Assembly (NCBI GenBank): GCA_964543855.1
Contig: CAZJAD010000037.1
Location: 1-20,442 of the forward strand
Reading direction: 5' to 3'
DNA length: 20,442 nucleotides
Source of the DNA: CAZJAD01 sp964543855
Lineage (GTDB): Bacteria; Electryoneota; RPQS01; DYHQ01
The notes under the pieces: generated by a model
Database searches by the model: none
What the model was told of the DNA's origin: nothing
Seen by the model: only the letters and a program-made list of their open reading frames with translations
Made by a program: the position numbers and the translations under genes
In this document: in pieces, positions 1-8,400 of the stretch
Layout of the letters: every line of letters starts with the position of its first letter
Position numbering within the stretch: position 1 is the stretch's first letter

Positions 1-1
1 G

Positions 2-74
2 TAGCGCGTACGGGATTCGAACCCGTGTTGCCGGCGTGAGAGACCAGCGTCCTAAACCCCTAGACGAACGCGCC
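2..74 (-). tRNA. tRNA-Glu, anticodon CUC
   Basis: The minus strand folds as a complete cloverleaf. The 7-bp acceptor stem is GGCGCGT with ACGCGCT, closed by a terminal G-U pair, and the discriminator base is A at position 2. The D arm contains TCGTCTAG and GGTTTAGGAC. The anticodon stem is CTGGT/GCCGG around the loop CTCTCAC, so the anticodon is CTC. The T arm is ACGGGTTCGAATCCCGT. The D-arm and T-arm sequences are typical of bacterial tRNA-Glu. The 3' end lies at the window edge, so I cannot tell whether CCA is encoded; only the first C follows. It has its own promoter (86-114). Confidence 0.95.
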
Positions 75-427
75 AAGGTGCGATAAATATACGAAATTAT
101 CAACAATGAGTCAATAGGGTCGGTATCTCGGGGAGATCCGGAACTCACTGTCTTTTCAAACAGGACGGCGCTGCGCGCATTGCGCCGCAGAACGCACTCT
201 CAAGCGCGTCCGCCGATCGGGACTTCGGCATGCTCGTCAATGCCCTCGGAGAACATTGGTGCGAGAGGCAAAACAGGGGTCAGTTGACGGCGGATTCGGC
301 CCGTAATTTGCATGCAGGATAAAGAGATAAGATTGTTCGCCGCCGAGCCTGCAGGAGGGGGCCTGACGGGTAGCAGAAGCGGCCATCGTTCCTGTCATGT
401 AACATCCATGCAGCGGAAGATGCGGCG
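75..427. other. Gene-free stretch between tRNA-Glu and the HD-GYP gene
   Basis: These 353 bases hold the tRNA promoter at the left end and the HD-GYP ribosome-binding site at the right end (GGAAG about 8 nt before the ATG at 428). A hairpin-capable inverted repeat, CGGCGC (166-171) with GCGCCG (182-187), has no T-run on either side. I found no convincing -35/-10 pair for the plus-strand gene. The only long minus-strand reading frame here (237-443) lacks recognisable protein character and overlaps the HD-GYP start. Confidence 0.6.
86..114 (-). promoter_or_regulatory. Sigma-70-type promoter of tRNA-Glu
   Basis: Read on the minus strand, the -35 box is TTGACT (109-114) and the -10 box is TATATT (86-91), with a spacer of exactly 17 nt. 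Each box has five of six consensus bases. The -10 box ends about 11 nt before the mature tRNA 5' end, a normal distance for a tRNA gene. The spacer bases next to both boxes recur in the promoter in front of the peptidase genes (9137-9165). Confidence 0.8.
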
Positions 428-1606
428 ATGAGACTGTGCCCACTGGATGACCTTCGCGAGGGAATGGTTGTAGCCCGACCGGTCTACGACGACCGGTTGG
501 ATTTCCTACTCTCTGCGGGCCAGCGGCTGTCCGAAACGATGATCAACCGGCTGCGGCAGCTGGAAGTCTTCGATATCTACATCGAAGAAGCGGGCACGGA
601 AGATATCGACCCCCCGGTCTCTGTTTCCCAGAAGACACGACGCCGCGCCCAGCGCCTTCTTCGGCGGACTTTCGACGAGCTCACGAATATCGCCGAGCTC
701 AATCAGGCTACGAAGGAGGATGTCGGGACTCTCCTCGCCAAGGACGGACGCTATCGAAACGCCGTCCAAACAGACGCTCTCCGCGATGTGATCAAACGGA
801 CCCTGAGCGAGCTCATCAACAACAATACGCAGACCTTCGAAGTCTCGTTCATGCACAGCTACCTGAACTATCACTATGAGCACGCTCTGAACACGATGAT
901 CCTTTCCTTGGTGATCGCGCGTGGATTCCACTTTTCGGAGGAGGAGCTGCTGCAGTTGGGCATGGGCGCTCTGCTGCACGACTTGGGCAAGATCGCGTGG
1001 CCAAAGCTCGCCCAAAAACGCCGCTCCGAACTGAGCGACGACGAGATCGCAACACTGCAGAAACACCCGATTGTCGGGGCAAACATCATCAGCGCAACGG
1101 TGCCCAAATCGTCGATTGAGCAGGCGGCGATACGTTGTCACCATGAACGCCAGGACGGCAGAGGCTACCCTTACGGACTGACCGGCTCAAACCGCGAACC
1201 CATTCGGCAGCGGGTCGCTCGACCCGATGAGATCTTCCGCATGGCCGAGATCATCGCGGTGGCGGATGCCTTCGACAACCTGCAAAAAGGCGTGTATTCC
1301 GGCGAGCCCATGAGTCCGATCCAAGCTGCCGAAGCCCTCGTTCGCCAGGCCGGTTCCGAGTTCAATACATCGGTGGTCAACAAGGCCGTTTCGCTTATCA
1401 ATGTCTATCCTGTTGGTGCGCTTGTCGTGGTGAAGTTCGGCAATAACCATGTGCCGACTGGTCTGAGAGGAGTCGTGCGGCGAGTTGCATCCGAAAACCT
1501 CAAGCGACCGGGAATTGTCGTGCTGTGGAATCAACGAGGCCATCGCATCGCCCCTCTGATCGTGGATCTCGACACGATGCCCGATATTCAGATCGAATTG
1601 ATCTGA
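428..1606 (+). CDS. HD-GYP domain protein, probable cyclic-di-GMP phosphodiesterase
   Basis: HD-GYP proteins hydrolyse the second messenger cyclic-di-GMP in the cytoplasm. The 392-residue protein starts with the short domain often found before bacterial HD-GYP domains (residues 1-53, with LREGMVVARPVY). A charged linker follows, then the metal-dependent phosphohydrolase core at about 145-335. The family metal and signature residues are all visible: H152, H184-D185 in LLHDLGK, H213 in KHP, H238-H239, the GYP motif in DGRGYP (246-248), and D280 in IAVADAFD. The C-terminal ~60 residues (YPVGALVVV onward) are the small beta-rich tail common in this family. There is no membrane segment or receiver domain, so what controls it is unknown. 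The ATG at 428 has GGAAG 8 nt upstream. It is the only plus-strand gene and converges on the next gene, with 6 bp between stop codons. Confidence 0.9.
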   Translation: MRLCPLDDLREGMVVARPVYDDRLDFLLSAGQRLSETMINRLRQLEVFDIYIEEAGTEDIDPPVSVSQKTRRRAQRLLRRTFDELTNIAELNQATKEDVGTLLAKDGRYRNAVQTDALRDVIKRTLSELINNNTQTFEVSFMHSYLNYHYEHALNTMILSLVIARGFHFSEEELLQLGMGALLHDLGKIAWPKLAQKRRSELSDDEIATLQKHPIVGANIISATVPKSSIEQAAIRCHHERQDGRGYPYGLTGSNREPIRQRVARPDEIFRMAEIIAVADAFDNLQKGVYSGEPMSPIQAAEALVRQAGSEFNTSVVNKAVSLINVYPVGALVVVKFGNNHVPTGLRGVVRRVASENLKRPGIVVLWNQRGHRIAPLIVDLDTMPDIQIELI

Positions 1607-1612
1607 AGAATA

Positions 1613-2182
1613 CTATTTCTTTCTCTCCTTCACAAGACCCAGGAACGCGAGAAACTCGTTCGCGGTTCCCTTAGGATGCATGGCGTTCCACTTCTTCACC
1701 TTCGCAAAGTAGGCTGCATCCTGCTCCTCATCTCGGAAGTACAGAGCTTTAATCTCCTCGAGCGACACGTTCCCGCCCAGAGCGTACTCGCATTTCACAG
1801 CATCGTTGATTTCCAAACTTTCGACTTCCCCATCATCATCAAAGAACATATTGAATGGATAGAGTCTGCAGGTTACTGGCCGATGGGGATAGATACGGCA
1901 GCGGCCCTCCTCAAGATACCGGCAATGCCCCCGGGTCTTGCGCAGGCCCATGAAGCGCCTACCCTGGCGCAGTTTGATCCACGCGGGCGAACGCCGTTCG
2001 CCCTTCACATCATCGGGAAAGAAGAATCGCACCACCTCCCCCGCCTCCTGCTTGGTTGCCTTCATAATGCGTGCGACATCTTGATCTGTAACCGGAACAA
2101 CCGTTTCGGTGCAGCAAGTGGCACAACCGGTACACCGGAAGCGCAGGAGATCCTGCCATTTTTTTTCTCTTGAGCGTCTCAT
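1613..2182 (-). CDS. YkgJ-type cysteine-cluster protein (putative metal-binding)
   Basis: A 189-residue cytoplasmic protein of the YkgJ/UPF0153 family (CxxCxxCC domain), predicted to bind zinc or an iron-sulfur cluster; no reaction is established for the family. The hallmark cysteines are present: C17, C20, C23 and C24 near the N-terminus (FRCTGCATCC), then C87, C95 and C105 in the stretch ending GRCRIYPHRPVTCRLYPF. No signal peptide or membrane helix is seen. The ATG at 2182 has only a weak purine-rich ribosome-binding site (AGAGAG), and no better start is available. A promoter lies 43-71 nt upstream (2225-2253), so it can be expressed independently of the peptidase genes. It converges on the HD-GYP gene. 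Confidence 0.9.
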   Translation of the reverse strand: MRRSREKKWQDLLRFRCTGCATCCTETVVPVTDQDVARIMKATKQEAGEVVRFFFPDDVKGERRSPAWIKLRQGRRFMGLRKTRGHCRYLEEGRCRIYPHRPVTCRLYPFNMFFDDDGEVESLEINDAVKCEYALGGNVSLEEIKALYFRDEEQDAAYFAKVKKWNAMHPKGTANEFLAFLGLVKERKK

Positions 2183-2224
2183 GTCTCTCTATGGCTGACT
2201 CGAACCGCCGATTCAGCGCCGAAC

Positions 2225-2253
2225 AATCTACGGACTTTCGGTGCAAAGTGCAA
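2225..2253 (-). promoter_or_regulatory. Probable promoter of the YkgJ-type gene
   Basis: On the minus strand, TTGCAC (2248-2253) and TAGATT (2225-2230) are separated by exactly 17 nt. The predicted start would be near 2218, giving a leader of about 36 nt. The same -10 plus two downstream bases (TAGATTGT), with a TTGCAT -35 at the same spacing, occurs in front of rsmA (13478-13506). Confidence 0.55.
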
Positions 2254-2284
2254 GCGGCTCACTCGTCGGCTTAGGCGAAGAGAA

Positions 2285-2314
2285 ACCCCGCGGCCCACGC
2301 AAAGACCACAGGGT
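2285..2314 (-). terminator. Candidate intrinsic terminator after the first peptidase gene
   Basis: On the minus strand ACCCTGTGG (2306-2314) can pair over 9 bp with CCGCGGGGT (2285-2293), including two U-G pairs, around a 12-nt loop. The stem is followed by TTCTCTT, a weak and interrupted U-tract. It lies 44 nt past the stop codon at 2358 and before the promoter of the next gene, the expected place for a terminator. Confidence 0.4.
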
Positions 2315-2357
2315 ATTGCCCGGTACTAATCGGGTTGAAGGCAGGATTGTCGGTAAG

Positions 2358-5249
2358 CTACGGTTGTGTGGACGAAGTGACCTGGTAGAACTTGATCACT
2401 CCGTCCGTGACCGCATTCACATCCACAAAAGTCGTGTCCGAGGTCGAACCCTCGAACGTCCCAAAGGCACCCAACGGTGTCGTATCGCTGTAGACACGAT
2501 AGTATGGTGACCCGGACGGTGTCCAACTCAAGGCCGCGTCATCCCCGGATTGCGTGACCACCAGCACCGGCGGTTCCTGATAGTAACCCACCACCCGGAT
2601 CAACCGATTCCCATCCCGGCAGTTCTCCCAGACATCACTCTCCAAATACCACTGCTCCAAACACCCATCATACAAGTAACTCCGACCCGAAACCGACCCC
2701 GTCGTGTCCCGCGAAAACGCCTCATAGCCCGCCGAATCCGGATTGCCTACCGCAACATAAAAATCACCATTGAACACCAATGGCTCACCGGCACCGTCCC
2801 GAAGATGCGCCCCCGCCCAGTATGTCTGATCGGGTGGAAGGCCCCCCACCACATTGCCAATGCAGCCCGTCGTGTCCCGCAAAAGCACCGTCCCCGGAAA
2901 ACCCCCAGGCCCATCACTGTCATACACCTCGATCCGAACCCGTTGATGCGACCAGTCCGGACGCGTCCGCGACACGCTGAACCAAGCCCCACACAAGATA
3001 TACGGCACCGACTCCGGCGTAAACCTCACCGCCCAGCGAAACCGCGTATCTCCCGCCCAATTGTAACGCTCCGCTCCCCCATCATCGTACCATAGCCCCA
3101 AGCCACACGACGGATACAAATCAAAATCATAGACCCCCGTCTCCGTCACCTGATAAGCCAACCCCTCCGCCTTCAGGTAATACTCGTACTTCCCCGCCTC
3201 CGGCAGGCTCACCATCGCCGAGTACTCGTCCGGATTCCCCGTCCCAACCATCCCCGTCGAATCGTAACTGCCCGACCCCTCCGGCCGCCAGAACAACCGA
3301 ACCGTCGGCGGCACATCAGCCGTCACCGTCGCCACAAACAAGATCGACCCCGGCTCCCCGTCATCCTTCGCATCATGCAAGATCACCGGCGGACTGCCCG
3401 CGTCAATCGAAAAATCGGCATTCGAAATATCATAGACATCCGGCTCCGAAACGCTGCTAATCCGCACCCGCGCATCGCTCGTAGCTAGACCGGCCACTTC
3501 CCAGGACTCAATGCCATCATCGGCCGTGCTCTCGAAAAGCGTATCCCAGCTCGATGGGTAATCGCGATCCAGCTCAATCATCACATTGCCCGTGATCCCA
3601 CCCGAAGTCCAGGTGATGTCTTCCGTCTCACCGACAAACCATACCTCACCCCCGTTCGGAGAAGTCACACTGATTTGAGCGGCTCCGTCTGAAATGGTGA
3701 AGTCACAGTCCGAAGTGTCGCCCACACCGGCGGAGGATGTCGCCGCGAGCCGAACGCGAGCGTGACTCGTCACAGGTAGCGTTACTTGCCACAGGTGGAT
3801 TCCATCGTTTGCTGTGTTCGCGACGATGCTCTCCCATGGGCCCGCCGGGTAGCTGAAGTTGATGCCAATATTGACATTCCCGCTGTAGTTGTCGCTCATC
3901 CACTGAATCGTATCCGGCTCTCCCACATACCAGACTTCGTCTCCGTTGGGCGAGAGCAGCGTGATGCTGGTCAAAGGGATGATCCGGCGTATGACTTCTT
4001 CGACCCACGGACTGCAGCCATCCCATGTACAGAAAAGCTCGTCGACGGTATACCAGGCATTGTGCTCCGAATCCCACCCATAGTTCATGTGAACCTGATT
4101 GGTTCCTGAGACACGCCACCCGTCACAGACAATGGAGTGCCGGCGAATTCCGTACTGGAGGGGTCGCCGTTGATTCAAATCCTCCTGGAGCATGGCGAAC
4201 CACTCTTCTCCGGTCACATCGTACTCGGCCCGGTGTTCCATGTCGATGTCGTCTGAGTAGCCAAAACGCAACCGGAAGGCATCCATGGCATCCGTGTGAT
4301 AGGTGCCGGAGCCGCACACTCCATACATCATATTCTCGGCGACACCGACTTCATAGCAAAGCTCCGCCACGGCATCTTTCTGCACCTGAGGTTCGCTGCC
4401 GGTATAGTCGTCGATGATGTTGCCCCAATCGTAAGGATCGCTCAAATCAACCGACAGGCTCTCGCCGGGCGTTGATCCGCCACACGAATTGTCGCCATCC
4501 CACCAGTAGGTGTAACTGCCGATTCCACTGATTGGGGATCGATGATAGTAGAGAATCTGAGATGTGGCGGTCGCGACGCACCCGACAACGCACTGGCCGC
4601 CATCACCCATCGGACACAGGTCGTTATAGGGATATCCTTGATGCCAACTGCTTGTCATGAGCGGCCCCATATCCAAAATCCCGTAGCGGCCAGCCGTCTC
4701 GCGCTCGCTATCGATGGCCCTCACGCGATTCTCGTCCTCGATCGCTTTCGTGAAAGTCTGGTAGTCGCTCGCACAGGCCACCCAGAAATCCCGGTACCGC
4801 TCGATCGGGCCTTGCAGAACGGTCCATTCCGGGGGCGGGTTCGGATCAGCAAAGTAGTCCCGAACGAGTTGGATTTTGTCGCTCAGTACCTCCTTCAGCA
4901 TGCCGCAGAAACCATATTCCTCATCGAAATCGGGACTGGATGTAGTGGAGTAGGCGCTGATGGGCGGAAGTTCACGGTAGGCAGGGATGACAATGTAGCC
5001 GTCGTCCGTAGCCAGACTGAAGCCGACGAGTTCTCCCTGGTAGTCGATCTCCTCGATGGAGCTCATGGAGAAATCAGGGATCGCCGCCCATCCCCAGCCC
5101 ATTTCCTGGCCTAAGTGCAACCAGTTATTAGCGACGGCAACAACGGCATCGGACTGGGCCGGTGTCAATTGGCAGAAGCCAATGGACGGGCCCGCCAGGA
5201 GACCTGCGCCGACAAGCAGGACAATCCCGAATCTCCACCATCCAATCAT
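2358..5249 (-). CDS. Secreted C10 (streptopain-like) cysteine peptidase, two Kre9-like modules
   Basis: A 963-residue exported endopeptidase of family C10. I start it at the ATG at 5249 because GAGGAGG lies 5 nt before it; the frame stays open upstream to 5297. Residues 1-28 are a Sec signal peptide. About 30-195 resemble the inhibitory propeptide of C10 zymogens. The catalytic domain is ~200-415, with nucleophile C224 in GCVATATSQ, histidine H371 in RRHSIVCDGW, and the following HMNYGW block typical of streptopain. Two Kre9/KNH-like beta-sandwich modules ('PNG.EVW') follow at ~430-525 and ~527-618. Residues ~620-963 are a beta-rich region of unknown role ending in a fibronectin-III-like stretch. 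No FlgD-Ig or type IX sorting tail is recognised. From codon ~530 to two codons before the stop it is identical in DNA to the neighbouring paralogue. No strong promoter is seen in the 223-bp gap upstream, so co-transcription with the paralogue is likely. Confidence 0.88.
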   Translation of the reverse strand: MIGWWRFGIVLLVGAGLLAGPSIGFCQLTPAQSDAVVAVANNWLHLGQEMGWGWAAIPDFSMSSIEEIDYQGELVGFSLATDDGYIVIPAYRELPPISAYSTTSSPDFDEEYGFCGMLKEVLSDKIQLVRDYFADPNPPPEWTVLQGPIERYRDFWVACASDYQTFTKAIEDENRVRAIDSERETAGRYGILDMGPLMTSSWHQGYPYNDLCPMGDGGQCVVGCVATATSQILYYHRSPISGIGSYTYWWDGDNSCGGSTPGESLSVDLSDPYDWGNIIDDYTGSEPQVQKDAVAELCYEVGVAENMMYGVCGSGTYHTDAMDAFRLRFGYSDDIDMEHRAEYDVTGEEWFAMLQEDLNQRRPLQYGIRRHSIVCDGWRVSGTNQVHMNYGWDSEHNAWYTVDELFCTWDGCSPWVEEVIRRIIPLTSITLLSPNGDEVWYVGEPDTIQWMSDNYSGNVNIGINFSYPAGPWESIVANTANDGIHLWQVTLPVTSHARVRLAATSSAGVGDTSDCDFTISDGAAQISVTSPNGGEVWFVGETEDITWTSGGITGNVMIELDRDYPSSWDTLFESTADDGIESWEVAGLATSDARVRISSVSEPDVYDISNADFSIDAGSPPVILHDAKDDGEPGSILFVATVTADVPPTVRLFWRPEGSGSYDSTGMVGTGNPDEYSAMVSLPEAGKYEYYLKAEGLAYQVTETGVYDFDLYPSCGLGLWYDDGGAERYNWAGDTRFRWAVRFTPESVPYILCGAWFSVSRTRPDWSHQRVRIEVYDSDGPGGFPGTVLLRDTTGCIGNVVGGLPPDQTYWAGAHLRDGAGEPLVFNGDFYVAVGNPDSAGYEAFSRDTTGSVSGRSYLYDGCLEQWYLESDVWENCRDGNRLIRVVGYYQEPPVLVVTQSGDDAALSWTPSGSPYYRVYSDTTPLGAFGTFEGSTSDTTFVDVNAVTDGVIKFYQVTSSTQP
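2362..3660 (-). repeat. 1,299-bp perfect direct repeat, copy 1 (3' end of first peptidase gene)
   Basis: Compared line by line by eye, this stretch matches 5477-6775 at a constant offset of 3,115 bases with no difference found. It starts just before the stop codon (the stops differ, TAG here and TAA in copy 2). It ends inside the conserved PNGG motif that opens the last Kre9-like module; the next bases diverge at once. It encodes that module plus the whole C-terminal region. There are no terminal inverted repeats, target-site duplications or transposase. Confidence 0.95.
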
Positions 5250-5472
5250 CCTATCCTCCTCAAGCATCGATGCAATTCCACGCGTCCTACTTTCCAATGA
5301 TGACCATGCAGAAGCCCTGCCAGCGAATGCAGGGAAGAGTAGGCTGTCTCCGTATATCCCGAATGAAAGACAAGGGCGACAGGCACAGGGATGACGCCGC
5401 AGGAAGGCCGCGCTCTCCCCATTCTTGCCGCCCGGATGCCGCAGCTCCGCTAAGCCGCGACTCGATCTCCGC
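5250..5472. other. Spacer between the two peptidase genes
   Basis: This 223-bp spacer holds the strong ribosome-binding site of the downstream peptidase gene. The last ~35 bases before that gene resemble the same stretch before the upstream paralogue (a shared GCATCG-x-TGC block and a GGAGGATA ribosome-binding site), so the duplication included part of the leader. A 6-bp hairpin, CCCTGC (5315-5320) with GCAGGG (5329-5334), lacks a U-tract. No convincing promoter or terminator is seen. Confidence 0.5.
5255..5261 (-). promoter_or_regulatory. Ribosome-binding site that fixes the start of the first peptidase
   Basis: GAGGAGG on the minus strand, 5 nt before the ATG at 5249. It is near-perfect for 16S rRNA pairing and places the start 16 codons inside the longest open frame, directly before a canonical signal peptide. 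Confidence 0.85.
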
Positions 5473-8400
5473 TTATGGTTGTGTGGACGAAGTGACCTGG
5501 TAGAACTTGATCACTCCGTCCGTGACCGCATTCACATCCACAAAAGTCGTGTCCGAGGTCGAACCCTCGAACGTCCCAAAGGCACCCAACGGTGTCGTAT
5601 CGCTGTAGACACGATAGTATGGTGACCCGGACGGTGTCCAACTCAAGGCCGCGTCATCCCCGGATTGCGTGACCACCAGCACCGGCGGTTCCTGATAGTA
5701 ACCCACCACCCGGATCAACCGATTCCCATCCCGGCAGTTCTCCCAGACATCACTCTCCAAATACCACTGCTCCAAACACCCATCATACAAGTAACTCCGA
5801 CCCGAAACCGACCCCGTCGTGTCCCGCGAAAACGCCTCATAGCCCGCCGAATCCGGATTGCCTACCGCAACATAAAAATCACCATTGAACACCAATGGCT
5901 CACCGGCACCGTCCCGAAGATGCGCCCCCGCCCAGTATGTCTGATCGGGTGGAAGGCCCCCCACCACATTGCCAATGCAGCCCGTCGTGTCCCGCAAAAG
6001 CACCGTCCCCGGAAAACCCCCAGGCCCATCACTGTCATACACCTCGATCCGAACCCGTTGATGCGACCAGTCCGGACGCGTCCGCGACACGCTGAACCAA
6101 GCCCCACACAAGATATACGGCACCGACTCCGGCGTAAACCTCACCGCCCAGCGAAACCGCGTATCTCCCGCCCAATTGTAACGCTCCGCTCCCCCATCAT
6201 CGTACCATAGCCCCAAGCCACACGACGGATACAAATCAAAATCATAGACCCCCGTCTCCGTCACCTGATAAGCCAACCCCTCCGCCTTCAGGTAATACTC
6301 GTACTTCCCCGCCTCCGGCAGGCTCACCATCGCCGAGTACTCGTCCGGATTCCCCGTCCCAACCATCCCCGTCGAATCGTAACTGCCCGACCCCTCCGGC
6401 CGCCAGAACAACCGAACCGTCGGCGGCACATCAGCCGTCACCGTCGCCACAAACAAGATCGACCCCGGCTCCCCGTCATCCTTCGCATCATGCAAGATCA
6501 CCGGCGGACTGCCCGCGTCAATCGAAAAATCGGCATTCGAAATATCATAGACATCCGGCTCCGAAACGCTGCTAATCCGCACCCGCGCATCGCTCGTAGC
6601 TAGACCGGCCACTTCCCAGGACTCAATGCCATCATCGGCCGTGCTCTCGAAAAGCGTATCCCAGCTCGATGGGTAATCGCGATCCAGCTCAATCATCACA
6701 TTGCCCGTGATCCCACCCGAAGTCCAGGTGATGTCTTCCGTCTCACCGACAAACCATACCTCACCCCCGTTCGGAAACACGACGGTGATCGCTCCCTGAT
6801 CGGTGATGATGAAGTTGCCGTTCGAAGTATCGCCGACACCAGAATAGGAATCGCTGATGATCCGGATGCGAGCCTGGGTTGTCGGTGGCATGGTGACTCC
6901 CCAGGGGTGTTCGCCGTCATTCGCGGTGCTGACGGCGATATTCTCCCAGTAGCCCGCCGGGTAGCTTCGATTCATCATGATGGTGACGGTTCCACTCACA
7001 TTCTCACTGGCCCACCGAACCGTGTCCGTCTCACCAACATACCATGTTTCGCCGCCGTTCGGATCGGTGACTGCGATATAGCGAGTGCCAATCGAGAAGT
7101 CGCTGTCTGACGAATCCCTGATTTGTGGATCGCTAATGCTCACGACACGAATCCGAGCGTTGTTCGTTGCCGGCTCCGTCACAACCCACTGCTCGTAGCC
7201 GTCGTCCGGCGTATCTGTGAAAAGCGGAACCCAATTGCCGTTGGGAAAATCGCGATTGATCGAAACATCAACATTCCCCGTCAGCCCGCAAGACGACCAA
7301 TAGATCGTCCGGGACTGAGTGACATACCAGGTTTCCCCGCCATTGGGTGCGGAGACCAAGATGTAAGGATCCGAAATGATGAAATCGCCATCGAGAGTAT
7401 CACCGATATCCGGATCGGAATCACTCATAATGCGGATGCGAGCGTCGGAGGTTGCCGGACCTGTGACGGTCCATGTCTCCGACCCATCATTATCTGTCGC
7501 CGCAAAAAGAACATCCCACGAACCGGAAGGATAGTCCCGATCGATCGAAATCGTGACACGGCCGGTGAAACCCGCTCCACTCCAAGTGATGTCATGCTCC
7601 GTCCCGACGCACCACATTTGACCGCCACTGGGTGCTGTGATACGCATGAACGGTTCCCCGATGATGTAGCGGATGCACATCTCGACCCAGATGCCGCCCA
7701 AGTGGATATCGTCCACATTGTACCAACCGTTGTAGTAGCCGCCCCAGCCATAATTCATGTGAAGCTGATTCGTTCCTGACACGCGCCACCCATCGCAGAC
7801 AATCGAATGCGCTTCAACCCCGTACTGTATCGGGCGGTTGTTGTTCAGCTCGGCGACGAGCATGTTGAACCAAGTGGTCCACGAACTGTAATTGTCACGA
7901 TACTCGGCGTCGATCTGGCTGGAGTACTCGAAGTAGTTTGGAAAGGCTGCCAGGACTCTGGCGTGGTTAGATCCGGACGCGCAATACCCATAATCCATCG
8001 CCACAGCAACACCCGCTTCATAGCAGAGTTCGGCAACGGCGTCTTTCTCTGCTTGAGATTCTGAACCTGAATAGGAGTTTCTGATGTTCGCCCAATCGTA
8101 GGCATCGCTGAAGGTTGCCGACAAATACTGCCCGGAGGTGGACCCGCCGCACGACTGGTCGCCATTCCAGTAGTAGGTGCGGCTCCCGCTGCCATTCGGA
8201 GGATAGTTCCAGTACTTCATGATCTGAGCCATCGCCGTCGCGACACAACCAACGACGCATCGTCCGCCATCGCCCCAAGGGCAGAAATCGTTGTACGGCG
8301 CTTCCTGATGCCAATTGCTGGACAAGAGAGGCCCGAAATCCAAGATGCTGTACAGAGTCTGTACCTCGTCCTCACTGTCCATCCGTCCCTGAGCATTCTT

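Noticed and set aside
166..187. GC-rich inverted repeat as a terminator
   Set aside because: Stem of only 6 bp with no T-run on either strand and no gene ending nearby.
237..443. 68-codon minus-strand frame upstream of the HD-GYP gene
   Set aside because: No recognisable domain or composition typical of a protein, and it overlaps the start region of the well-supported plus-strand gene.
2550..3095. 181-codon plus-strand frame, repeated identically at 5665-6210
   Set aside because: It is the mirror of the peptidase C-termini. Its duplication follows from the DNA repeat, and the product is low-complexity, rich in Pro, Arg, Ile and His.
5165..5249. The first peptidase as a lipoprotein (Cys at the end of the signal peptide)
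   Set aside because: The stretch before the Cys reads SIGF, and Phe at -1 does not fit a lipobox. The paralogue has Ala at the same place, so ordinary signal peptidase cleavage is more likely.
5315..5334. Hairpin between the peptidase genes as a terminator
   Set aside because: Stem of 6 bp without a U-tract. Treated as spacer structure only.
2362..6775. The direct repeat as an insertion sequence or transposon
   Set aside because: No transposase, terminal inverted repeats or target duplications. The repeat is wholly coding and in frame with both peptidases.
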